Below, in pieces: positions 35,843 to 43,777 of a stretch of DNA of 64,000 nt; the stretch's first letter is position 1, and each line of letters opens with the position of its first letter. Source of the DNA: Kalymmatonema hyalinum WJT4-NPBG1 (lineage in GTDB: Bacteria > Cyanobacteriota > Cyanobacteriia > Cyanobacteriales > Nostocaceae); contig JAHHIB010000014.1 in assembly GCA_019359075.1 (NCBI GenBank), forward strand, positions 1 to 64,000, in the 5' to 3' direction. The notes under the pieces are model-generated. The model made no database searches and was not told where the DNA came from. It worked only from the letters and a program-made list of their open reading frames with translations. The translations under genes were made by a program, and so were the position numbers.

Positions 35843-36847
35843 CTATTGCATAAATTTTTGGATGTCTGTTTTTTTCACCCATTCCTGAGTGCGCCGCATG
35901 CCTTCTTCCAAGTCAACTGTTGGTTGATAACTTAACAGCTTTTGTGCTTTGGTGATTGAATAAGCATAGGGGCGAGTCATAAAATCTACGACTTCTGGTA
36001 GGATATCAGCTTGTTTGCGAAAAAGTTTTTGTCCTTGATAGCGCAGCTGGAGAAACAATTTAAGTTCATCTTTTGGTAGAGAAAAGGGAGCGGGTAAACC
36101 AGCCATATCAGCTAAGCGTGTAAAATAATCTTTCCAAGTTGTTTCTTGTCCGTCAGTCACATTGAAGATTTCTCCGTATGTTTCTTTTTCTATGGCAAGA
36201 AAGATAGCATCGATTAAGTTATCGATATATGTGTGGTTGATGACTCCCCGCCCCTCGTTTGCATAAGCAAATAATCTTTGCCGCATCATTACCAGAGGTC
36301 GAACTATCCAGGGGATGCTTCCAGGCCCGTAAACATCTCCTGGTCTGAGAATAATGATGCCAAAATTTGCTGGATCGTTGAGTTCTAAAAGTGCTTTTTC
36401 GGCTTCTATTTTTGTCTGACAGTAGGCATTCTTCTCACCACACAATGGTCCGTCTTCTGTGACGCGATCAGGATAGTTGAAGCCATATACCAAAACACTG
36501 GAAATATGGACGAAGGTTTTGACACCAGCATTCTTGGCAGCTTGAGCCATGTTGATGGTTCCGCTAACATTTATCTCACGAAATTGGTCGAGCGAACCAC
36601 CTTCTTTGGCAATTTCTGCTGTGTGCAAAACTATATCTACTCCTTGGCAAGCCATTTGGGCGGTTGCTGGATCAGTGACGTTGCCATAAATCACTTTAGC
36701 GCCCAAGTTTTGCGCTTTTTTGTTCTTATCTGAAGAATCTTGCAGTCCAGAAACCTTGATTCCCTTTGCTATAGCTAACTCTGCTGTACGCAAGCCGATA
36801 AATCCGCCAATTCCACTGATGAGGAGAGTTTTGTTGTTGAGGTTCAT
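35843..36847 (-). CDS. hgdA: NAD-dependent sugar epimerase/dehydratase, HgdA-like
   Basis: A 334-residue extended SDR. ISGIGGFIGLRTAELAI (GxxGxxG), the VLHTAEI strand and YCQTKIEAEKALLEL (YxxxK near 143-147) are in place; GDVYGPG follows. In Anabaena, HgdA (all5345) is a UDP-galactose 4-epimerase needed for the correct sugar on heterocyst glycolipids and lies beside hgdC and hgdB. The gene order hgdB-hgdC-hgdA here is the same, which supports the name. It is read from the same strand, 100 bp after hgdC. Confidence 0.8.
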   Translation of the reverse strand: MNLNNKTLLISGIGGFIGLRTAELAIAKGIKVSGLQDSSDKNKKAQNLGAKVIYGNVTDPATAQMACQGVDIVLHTAEIAKEGGSLDQFREINVSGTINMAQAAKNAGVKTFVHISSVLVYGFNYPDRVTEDGPLCGEKNAYCQTKIEAEKALLELNDPANFGIIILRPGDVYGPGSIPWIVRPLVMMRQRLFAYANEGRGVINHTYIDNLIDAIFLAIEKETYGEIFNVTDGQETTWKDYFTRLADMAGLPAPFSLPKDELKLFLQLRYQGQKLFRKQADILPEVVDFMTRPYAYSITKAQKLLSYQPTVDLEEGMRRTQEWVKKTDIQKFMQ

Positions 36848-36948
36848 AGAAGATTGTAATGAAGAATTGAAGCTAACTTATTTCTGACAAATTTTCCTTT
36901 TTCATGAGTTATCAGTCCTTTGTATTTACAAAGAACTAATGACTCATG

Positions 36949-38151
36949 CTAGAAAATATCTGCAGGATCTGTAGACCGGAGTTGGTTCATAGCAAGGGCT
37001 CCAGAAATCATACACATTAATATTGTTGAGATTAAGACAATTATCGCGTTGTGTAAAGACATCATGATTGGTAATTTAGTGGCTTGCATGGCAAAATCAT
37101 ATAAACCTAAACAAATAGCATATGCTGGTATGTAACTTAAAAGTGCTAATATCAAAGCTTGTTGAAAGACAACATTAAATAGATAATTATTTCCATAACC
37201 TATGGCTTTTAAAGTTGCATAAGCAACTAATTGATTGGAAATATTACTGTAAAGGATTTGATAAACAATGACTATACCAACTACAGAAGCCATTGATAAC
37301 ATGAGATTGAGTATAAAACCAATTGGTGTTCTGGTAGCCCAATATTCTTTTTCAAAATCGATAAATCCTTGACGGGTAAAAACTACGACATCATTAGGTA
37401 AGTTGGCTTCTAAGTCTCGCTGAATCTTTTGCGAATTGGCACCAGGCTTAAGGGTTATTGCACCTACATCTATCATTTCTGCTGGACGGTTGTTTAATAT
37501 TCTGATGAAAGTTGAGTCACTGACAATTAAATTACCATCTACTCCAAATGAGGAACCTAAGCTAAATAAACCACCAACTCTCACTCTATAACCAGCTAAT
37601 GAGTTAAAAGGAAAAATTTCAATGAATTGCTCCGTCTTTTCTTTTTCAAATTTTTGAGCAATATTCCCAAATTCGCGTCGAGAATTACGGTCAAAAAGTA
37701 CGACATCAGGAATTTTAATTTTATCTAAATTTGCCTGAATTTCTGGCATATCCATAACAGGTTTTCCCGGTTCAAACCCAATAACATATATTGAGTATTT
37801 TTGACCGTTTACGGGATTTTTAAATTTGGCAAATCCTATATACATAGAACTGACAGACTCGACACCATCAAACCCCAAGGCTTGATACAAGCGAGTCCGG
37901 GAAAAGCTTTGATTTGCTGTTAATGCTTTATATTGAGAACTGACTAAAAATAAATCACCTTGGAGATTTCGATGCACTTGGGTCGCGCTGGAATAAAGAG
38001 CATCTTGGAAACCAAGTTGCATAAACATCAGAATTATAATAAAAGCAATACCAGCCACAGCCACAAGAGAACGAACTTTGTTTCGGACAAGTTGCAGCCA
38101 TGCCAAAGGAGTTTTAACAACCATGATTCCAGCTTGTTGAATGGTGTGCAA
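36949..38151 (-). CDS. hgdC: DevC-family ABC permease, HgdC-like
   Basis: A 400-residue DevC/FtsX-type permease. A first helix (about 27-48, SLVAVAGIAFIIILMFMQLGFQ), a large periplasmic domain (about 50-270) and three further helices (about 280-305, 328-350, 362-390) fit the MacB/DevC layout. LLFL-type signals of the ATPase are absent, as expected. With the membrane fusion partner it would export glycolipid to the outer envelope through TolC (HgdD). No DevA-like ATPase gene is found nearby, as in Anabaena, where hgdBC also lack their own ATPase. A 300-bp spacer with repeat debris precedes it. Confidence 0.85.
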   Translation of the reverse strand: MHTIQQAGIMVVKTPLAWLQLVRNKVRSLVAVAGIAFIIILMFMQLGFQDALYSSATQVHRNLQGDLFLVSSQYKALTANQSFSRTRLYQALGFDGVESVSSMYIGFAKFKNPVNGQKYSIYVIGFEPGKPVMDMPEIQANLDKIKIPDVVLFDRNSRREFGNIAQKFEKEKTEQFIEIFPFNSLAGYRVRVGGLFSLGSSFGVDGNLIVSDSTFIRILNNRPAEMIDVGAITLKPGANSQKIQRDLEANLPNDVVVFTRQGFIDFEKEYWATRTPIGFILNLMLSMASVVGIVIVYQILYSNISNQLVAYATLKAIGYGNNYLFNVVFQQALILALLSYIPAYAICLGLYDFAMQATKLPIMMSLHNAIIVLISTILMCMISGALAMNQLRSTDPADIF

Positions 38152-38455
38152 TGCGAATGTAAGAGGTGAGTAGGAGTCAGCCCCTCCGGGGAATTCAAAA
38201 TTATCAATACAAAATTCAAAAATAATGTTGAGTTTGAACTGAGCGAGTGGGGCTTACATCCGTTCGGCTGAGCTCACGGCGAAGCCTTATTTTTTTGAAT
38301 TTTGTAAAGTGCGTGCCCTTCCAGTGCCGTGCGGTAGGGCACGCTACGCGTGTTAGTGCAACTCCGATCCAGGAGGCACAAAATTCAAAATTATTTTTTT
38401 GACTCTGAATTTTGGAAAGTGCGTGCCCGTAGGGCATATGTTTGAGAAGCGAGGG
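38152..38455. repeat. Spacer with GAATTTTGTAAAGTGCGTGCCC direct repeats between hgdB and hgdC
   Basis: The word TGAATTTTG-AAAGTGCGTGCCC occurs twice, near 38298 and 38407, each after an AAATTCAAAATTA stretch, and GCCGTGCGGTAGGGCACGC-type words lie between. It is non-coding repeat DNA inserted between two genes that are normally adjacent. Whether hgdC has its own promoter here is unclear. Confidence 0.5.
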
Positions 38456-39649
38456 TTAAATGTGAATGGCAACATCCACTTGTAAGTTGGTTAAACCTGC
38501 GACCCTTTGACTATCTGCTGGATCATCAATGCGGATTTTCACTTGAATGATTCTGCGGTCTGTGTCTGCTGCTGGATTGACACTGAGGATATTTTGTCTG
38601 TCAACTTGCAAACCAATCTCTCTTACGGTTCCTTTTATTTTTTTAGGAAACGCAGTGCTGGTAATGGTGGCTTTTTGACCGATACGGATTTTGCCAATGT
38701 CAGTTTGATAAACTTCTGCCAGCACATACATTTGAGATGTTTTGCCTATCTCAACAATCCCTTGATTACTGCTCACTTCTCCAGTTTTGGCATGAACTTT
38801 CAAAATTCTTCCATCTATGGGAGATTTGAGGTAGGTTAAATTATAATCTGCTTTTGCTTGTTGAACAGCAGTGATAGCACTTTGAACTTCGGCTTCTGCC
38901 AACTTAACATCTACAACACGCACCTCTTTAATACTCCCCAGTTTGGCTTTTGCCTCATTAAGCTGGTCGCTTATGGTGTTAACAGTACTGTTGAGGTTAG
39001 CTTTGGCTTCTGTCAGTTGCTGTTGCACTGTCTGCTGTTGCAAACGCTTACTATCTGCTGTGGAAGCAGAAATGGCACCTTCTCTATAAAGTTGCTGATA
39101 TCGATTGTTTTCAGTTTGAGCATTTTCTAACTCAGCCTCCAAACGGGCAATTGTCGCTTGCTTAGTCGCCACTTCTCCTGTTAACTGCGATTCTAAGCGA
39201 GCGATCGCCGCTTTTTGAGCGTTTATGTCTCCTGGTTTAGCTCCAGCTTTCACCTGCGCGAGTTGAGCTTGAGCAATTTGAACTTTGTCTAAAGCTTGTT
39301 GTAAAGCCGCCCGACTGCGAGCATAACCTTCCAGCAAAGCCAGAATCTGACCAGCCCGAACTTCATCTCCTTCATTGACCAGCTGTTTTTCAACTCGGAC
39401 ACCGCTCTGTGAACTGGGAGCGAACAACTTGGTCACTTCACCTTGAGGCTGCAAACGTCCCAAGCCAGTCACAGCAACTCTAGTTGGGGCAGCCTTCGGG
39501 ACTTTTGCTGGCTGAGTTTGAACGTTAGACTTTCGTGAAACATTTTGAAAAAATAGTAGCCCCGTAGCTGAAGCAATAAGAGCTGCTAATATAATTTGCC
39601 ACCGAGACGGAGGTTTCGTGTATAACTGGCTTTCCTTTTCTGCTGCCAT
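38456..39649 (-). CDS. hgdB: DevB-family membrane fusion protein, HgdB-like
   Basis: A 397-residue HlyD/DevB-type periplasmic adaptor. One N-terminal helix (about 17-38), a lipoyl-like half (VNEGDEVRAGQILALLEGYA near 92-112), a long coiled coil (about 115-255 with several QLAQ/ARLE heptads), then the second lipoyl half (YNLTYLKSPIDGRILKVHAKTGE) and a beta-barrel (about 290-397). In Anabaena, HgdB (all5347) is required to lay down the laminated glycolipid layer. Its gene is first in the minus-strand series. The start MAAEKESQLY fits DevB-like proteins. No exact NtcA site was found upstream. Confidence 0.88.
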   Translation of the reverse strand: MAAEKESQLYTKPPSRWQIILAALIASATGLLFFQNVSRKSNVQTQPAKVPKAAPTRVAVTGLGRLQPQGEVTKLFAPSSQSGVRVEKQLVNEGDEVRAGQILALLEGYARSRAALQQALDKVQIAQAQLAQVKAGAKPGDINAQKAAIARLESQLTGEVATKQATIARLEAELENAQTENNRYQQLYREGAISASTADSKRLQQQTVQQQLTEAKANLNSTVNTISDQLNEAKAKLGSIKEVRVVDVKLAEAEVQSAITAVQQAKADYNLTYLKSPIDGRILKVHAKTGEVSSNQGIVEIGKTSQMYVLAEVYQTDIGKIRIGQKATITSTAFPKKIKGTVREIGLQVDRQNILSVNPAADTDRRIIQVKIRIDDPADSQRVAGLTNLQVDVAIHI

Positions 39650-40813
39650 ATTTTCATCTCAATTGTGTTATGCCGAAGGTTAGCCTAGATGGCTATACCA
39701 GTTGATGACTGTGGACGCATTTAGAAATTCATTGCAAGAACTTTTCCTGTGTGGATCTGATATTCATGACCGTCCAAGTCTTATAAGTTTTAGAAACTTT
39801 TGTACGCAATTGCTTAGAACAAAGCCACCACGGATAACTATGTCGGTGGTAAAACTGATTGCGATGTGACACAAAAATCTACTAATTTTTATCCTAATGT
39901 AAACATTGGATAAGTTACTTTAAAAGCATAAAAATGCTGTCAAAAAAACCTCAGTCTCAACCAAAACGAAGCGTCGTAGATAATTTGCGAAAACTTGTCT
40001 TCCATACTGCCAAAAAACTTTGATTTTGTCAAGCAGTGACTCTACAGAACTTTTCTCCTAATTTATTGTTAACTAATTGCAATTTTGAAAGAACGAAATG
40101 TAGAAAAAATGTTGCAGAAACTACAAACAATTTCAGAGAAATCTTAGATAAACTTGGTTTCTTTAAAAAAGGGTTTTCTGTGAGCAGAACTATTGTGACC
40201 GAGCATGACAACAACTGATCAATTTTATTTAGAGCGCTCCTTCTATGATTAGACCACAAATCCTAGAGTGTTCCTTGCCCATAAAAGCCTATGTGATGGA
40301 TATTTGAGATATTGGTGAGCAGTCCGTTGCGGTGAAGAGAGCGCTATGCAGTCCTTGTTTCCCTCCGCAGGAGATACCCGGAGGGTGATCCTTGCCCACA
40401 AACAAAGAAAACTAATCAATTTTATTTATAACCCAAATGTCGAAACGGGGAACTTTCTGATAGCGATTGACTTCCAGGGTTCTAAGTCAATACCTGCAAA
40501 ACAGCTGTAAAAGAATGAAGAAGGTTTAAGGGTGAAGTGAGAAGAAATATACAGATTCAAGCCCCAAAAATAAAACGTGGAGCTAAGATACTGGTTCAAC
40601 AGCTTTATTTCATGCTTTGGAGGAATCCCCTGAAAGAACTGCTGACTTCATACTTTATACTTCATTTTTTCAATGGCTTTTAGCACAATGGCGAGTTATA
40701 AAACATTTTCATCAGAATTATCATGAAATTTCTGTTTTTCATAGTACTGATGAAATAAACTAGCTATATCTTATTGTTGGTATTTTCGCTGACAACACTA
40801 TAAAGCAGCAATT
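39650..40813. other. Long intergenic region between hgdB and the ParB/methylase-like gene
   Basis: About 1160 bp. It holds promoters of two divergent genes and the reversed TTACAGCG-family element at 40227-40413. The 60- to 76-residue ORFs across 40029-40259 overlap that element or low-complexity DNA and are not credible genes. No RNA gene is recognised. Confidence 0.5.
40218..40428 (-). repeat. MITE-like element, TTACAGCG family, copy C, flanked by a 14-bp direct repeat
   Basis: Read on the minus strand, the core (about 40232-40414) contains TTTGTTTGTGGGCAAGG, an interior like copy A, and ATTTGTGGTCTAATCATAG. ATCAATTTTATTTA occurs at 40218-40231 and again exactly at 40415-40428. On the right, this word replaces the expected CCGCTGTAA terminus. 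The direct repeat may be a target duplication or a trace of a slippage or deletion event that cut the end. Confidence 0.6.
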
Positions 40814-42175
40814 ATGCCTATAAAGTCAGTACCCATAGACAAAATTAAAGTTGGTAGTAACCGCCGCCCTATAAGCGGCGACAAGGTTGAAGAGTTGAAG
40901 GAATCAATTCAAGCTAATGGTCTGTTGAACCCAATCACAATAGACCGAAAGCTGAACTTGATTGCTGGGCTACACCGCCTGACAGCTTGCCAGCTACTTG
41001 GTTTAGAAAAAATCCAGTGTAATATTGTTGATTACGAAGATGCTGATCAAGCTCGTTTGGCGGAGATTGACGAGAATTTTATCCGCAATGAGTTAAAACC
41101 CCTAGAGCGAGCAGAACTGCTATTGGAGCGCCAGAAAATTCTGGACAGACTGGGACTGATGGCTAAAGCTGGGGATAACCAGCATACGCTCAAAGGTGGT
41201 GAAATGATTTCACCACCTCCCAAGACCAATTTAGAATTTGCGAAAGAAATCGGATACAGCGAGCGTAGCTTGCAGCACGATAAGCAAATTGCTAAAGATA
41301 TTCATCAGGAAGTCAAACAGAAAATCAAGGGTACGGCGATCGCTGGCATAAAAACGGAGCTTCTTAGGATAGCTAGGACAGGGAGTAAAGAACGCGCCTT
41401 AGCAGAACAGGCGGAACAAGCTCTAGAGTTAGCTCAGGCGAAAAGAGACGAACAAGAAGCCCAACAGCAAGCTAAAATAGCAGCGCAATCGCGGTTGAGG
41501 CAACAAGAGTTACAGTTGCAAGCCTTCAAAATTGCTATGGCAAAACGAGAAGCTAAGTTAGCTGTTAAGAAACCCCAACCTCGCTTTGAGCAGCCTCAAG
41601 CTGGGAAACCAACAGTTGCTGTTCACAAGCCTTCGGTCAATCTTGGTGACGAATGGATGCTCAACCGACAGCACCTAGTTTATTGTGGGGATACGGCTGA
41701 TAAACAATTCAACAACCTGCTTCCTGGTGATGCATCTCTGGCCATTGCTACCCTTTCCCCAACCTGGAATCATGATTACTTAGTAAATGAAGCTCGGGTT
41801 GTCGCTGTACTACGCTCTGAGGGGAACATTTATGACTTTTGCAGCCGCACTCGGATGCCATTTCAATATGAATTAGTCCTTGGTAATTTGTATGTAGGTA
41901 TTTTTTCGCGCCAATCAATATCCAAGCCACAGATACCAATTCATATAGAAGGAGTCGAGGGAATAGTCGCTTACTTATTAAATATGTATACCAATCAAAA
42001 TAATTTTGTCATTGCCCCATTTATGGGACACGGTGAAATCCTGATTGCTTGCGAAAGGATGGGACGTACCTGTTTTATTGGGGGTGAGAATCCGGAGTTG
42101 GTCAGCCGCGGAATTATGCGGTGGCAAGAGTGGACTGGTAAACAAGCAGAGAAAACAGGACCATCTAAAGTATAA
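40814..42175 (+). CDS. ParB N-terminal domain fused to a degenerate DNA-methylase-like domain
   Basis: A 453-residue protein. The first 110 residues are a ParB/Srx-like domain (VPIDKIKVGSNRRP, ANGLLNPITI, LIAGLHRLTA). A Gln/Ala coiled coil (about 185-250) follows. The last 180 residues align with the N4/N6 methylase part found in phage and cyanobacterial ParB-methylase fusions: LVYCGDT and the AdoMet-type APFMGHGEILIACERMGRTCFIGGE are there. The catalytic (D/N)PP(Y/W) is replaced by LSPTW just before NHDYL. The methylase is therefore probably inactive, and the protein may be a DNA-binding regulator. It is isolated by long non-coding DNA on both sides. Confidence 0.78.
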   Translation: MPIKSVPIDKIKVGSNRRPISGDKVEELKESIQANGLLNPITIDRKLNLIAGLHRLTACQLLGLEKIQCNIVDYEDADQARLAEIDENFIRNELKPLERAELLLERQKILDRLGLMAKAGDNQHTLKGGEMISPPPKTNLEFAKEIGYSERSLQHDKQIAKDIHQEVKQKIKGTAIAGIKTELLRIARTGSKERALAEQAEQALELAQAKRDEQEAQQQAKIAAQSRLRQQELQLQAFKIAMAKREAKLAVKKPQPRFEQPQAGKPTVAVHKPSVNLGDEWMLNRQHLVYCGDTADKQFNNLLPGDASLAIATLSPTWNHDYLVNEARVVAVLRSEGNIYDFCSRTRMPFQYELVLGNLYVGIFSRQSISKPQIPIHIEGVEGIVAYLLNMYTNQNNFVIAPFMGHGEILIACERMGRTCFIGGENPELVSRGIMRWQEWTGKQAEKTGPSKV

Positions 42176-42646
42176 AACAGATGCACACAGATTAATTATC
42201 TGTGTTCATCTGTGTGCATCTGTGGTTCCAAATACTTAATGATTGGATTTTTGCGAGAACTCTAATGTCCATAACATAAATTTTTATGGGCAATGCCACG
42301 TGATTTTTTGTGGTCTAATCATAGGATTAGCGCTTTAAGAAGAACACAGAACCCAGAACGCAGAACACAAAATATCCCCACAAATAAAATTTGGGGATTT
42401 GGCAAGGAAAGAATTCTTTTTTGTCCATGAATAAATTCACCTTTCTTTATACCAATACTTTTCACCCAATTGTACGGAGCTTATACCGCTCAACGCATGC
42501 GCGTTTTTTATTCTGAGTTCTGACAACTGTGTCCTGAGTTCTTTTTTGGTAATATTTTATTTATAATTAAGGCTAAAAACCACAAGTTCATCTTTTTAGA
42601 AAAAACATACTGAGACTTATTCTGTGAGTGTGTGCATTTTTTAAAT
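42176..42646. other. Intergenic DNA with a partial TTACAGCG-family element (copy D)
   Basis: At 42261-42338 the words TTTTTATGGGCAATGCC and TTTTTTGTGGTCTAATCATAG followed by AGCGCTTTAA match the right half of the TTACAGCG MITE family; the left half is missing. CACAGATG-type words and a CTGTGTTCATCTGTG palindrome lie at 42180-42232. No gene is visible. Confidence 0.6.
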
Positions 42647-42752
42647 ATAGCGGTTCTCACGCTTAGTGCAATACGTCAAGAAATAAAAACCACAGATGGA
42701 CACCCATGGAACACAGATAAATCTGTACTTCATCCAAACGAGAAGCGCTATA
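42647..42752 (+). repeat. 106-bp MITE-like repeat, TATAGCG-ended family, copy 2
   Basis: Starts TATAGCGGTTCTC at 42647 and ends GAGAAGCGCTATA at 42752, so the termini are 13-bp inverted repeats with one mismatch. It is the same length as, and closely similar to, the element at 18753-18858 in reverse. The interior has AGTGCAATACGTCAAGAAAT and ATCTGTACTTCATCCAAACG. The terminal sequence is related in pattern to the TTACAGCG family. Confidence 0.75.
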
Positions 42753-43262
42753 GTTGTTGATTTTACAAAAAATACACTTATTTATGAAAACCAGTTTTAC
42801 AGAACTTTCAAAAGTATAAACTATAAACCATATGGTAGAGGCACAGCAATTCCCTGTATTCTACCTAATTTAAAATTGCTGTATCTTACAACCCTAATAA
42901 ATAATTTGAGAAGATGCTAAATAATAGTAAAGACATATACTTTTTTATTTTTGGAAAAAGTTCATATCTGCAAAGAATATATTTTTTTTCAAAATTGCTA
43001 AAAACGAACTATTCAGTTTCCATCATTTATGTTAGTCTTTTTATTAATTATCATGTTTCAAGGCAGTCAGGCATATTCTTTAGTTAATTGAGAGCGAAAA
43101 ACTAAAAAAAACCTGCTTGCGTTTCCCCAAGTAATTCTTCAATTATTTGTTCGTTTTTTTCCATGAATTCGGGTAGAGAGGGGTGTTTTTTCTGTAACTA
43201 ATTTGTCAAACTTTGTTTGTCAAATTCCATAGAATATATTATCTTGGACATTGAAACTTGCC
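42753..43262. other. AT-rich intergenic region upstream of the small ORF and hglE
   Basis: About 500 bp with strong A/T tracts (42930-43080) and no credible ORF. It is the likely promoter region for the small conserved ORF and, through it, perhaps for hglE. No exact NtcA-type site was seen. Confidence 0.4.
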
Positions 43263-43553
43263 ATGGCGTTTATCAAGATACAGAACGTTGTTATTAACAC
43301 CAGCCACGTTGCCGCAGTTAAGCTAAATCATCAAACAAGCTCTGGAGAAAAAAGCGTTTCTGTCCTCATAGCTACTCCCAAGTTTCCATTGTTCCAGGGG
43401 GAAACAATTGCTGCTCAGAGTCCTCAGAATTTATGTCATTCCGAATGGATTGAATTTACTGGTCAAGCAGCGATCGCGCTGCAAGATTATTTTACGAGTT
43501 TCAACAATGTCATCGACCTACTACCACAACATCAGGAGTCGAGCATTGTATAG
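43263..43553 (+). CDS. Small protein of unknown function upstream of hglE
   Basis: The frame opens at a TTG at 43251, but the ATG at 43263 (MAFIKIQNVVINTSHVAAVKL) is more natural and gives 96 residues. Alternating hydrophobic residues suggest a small beta-rich protein, and no motif is recognised. It is followed, after 220 bp, by hglE on the same strand. The start resembles small cyanobacterial proteins in which residues IxxVxIN-T-xVxxV repeat, but I cannot name a family. Coding status is supported by codon use and position only. Confidence 0.55.
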   Translation: MAFIKIQNVVINTSHVAAVKLNHQTSSGEKSVSVLIATPKFPLFQGETIAAQSPQNLCHSEWIEFTGQAAIALQDYFTSFNNVIDLLPQHQESSIV

Positions 43554-43777
43554 CATTTTTGGCAAAAATTGCTGTGATATTGCCAAAACCTTTTAGAAAC
43601 GCGGTTGAGCATGAACTCACCAGGGTGGTATCTCTTATGTGGTGTGGATTTGAACAGAATGTTTTACTGTTTGCAGATAGGATAGCTGCTTGAAATAGGA
43701 AATAGTCCTGTCTTGAACTCGCCACAAAAGTCACCGCAGCACCTTCTTAAGCGCTACTCACGATTAGTCTATGTCCT

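Noticed and set aside
39650-39800. NtcA-type GTA-N8-TAC site upstream of hgdB (as known for devB)
   Set aside because: No exact palindrome was found on either strand in the first 150 bp; calling a degenerate one would be guesswork.
42696-42920. 74-residue ORF in the hglE upstream region
   Set aside because: Its first third is inside the 106-bp MITE and the remainder is AT-rich with no coding character.
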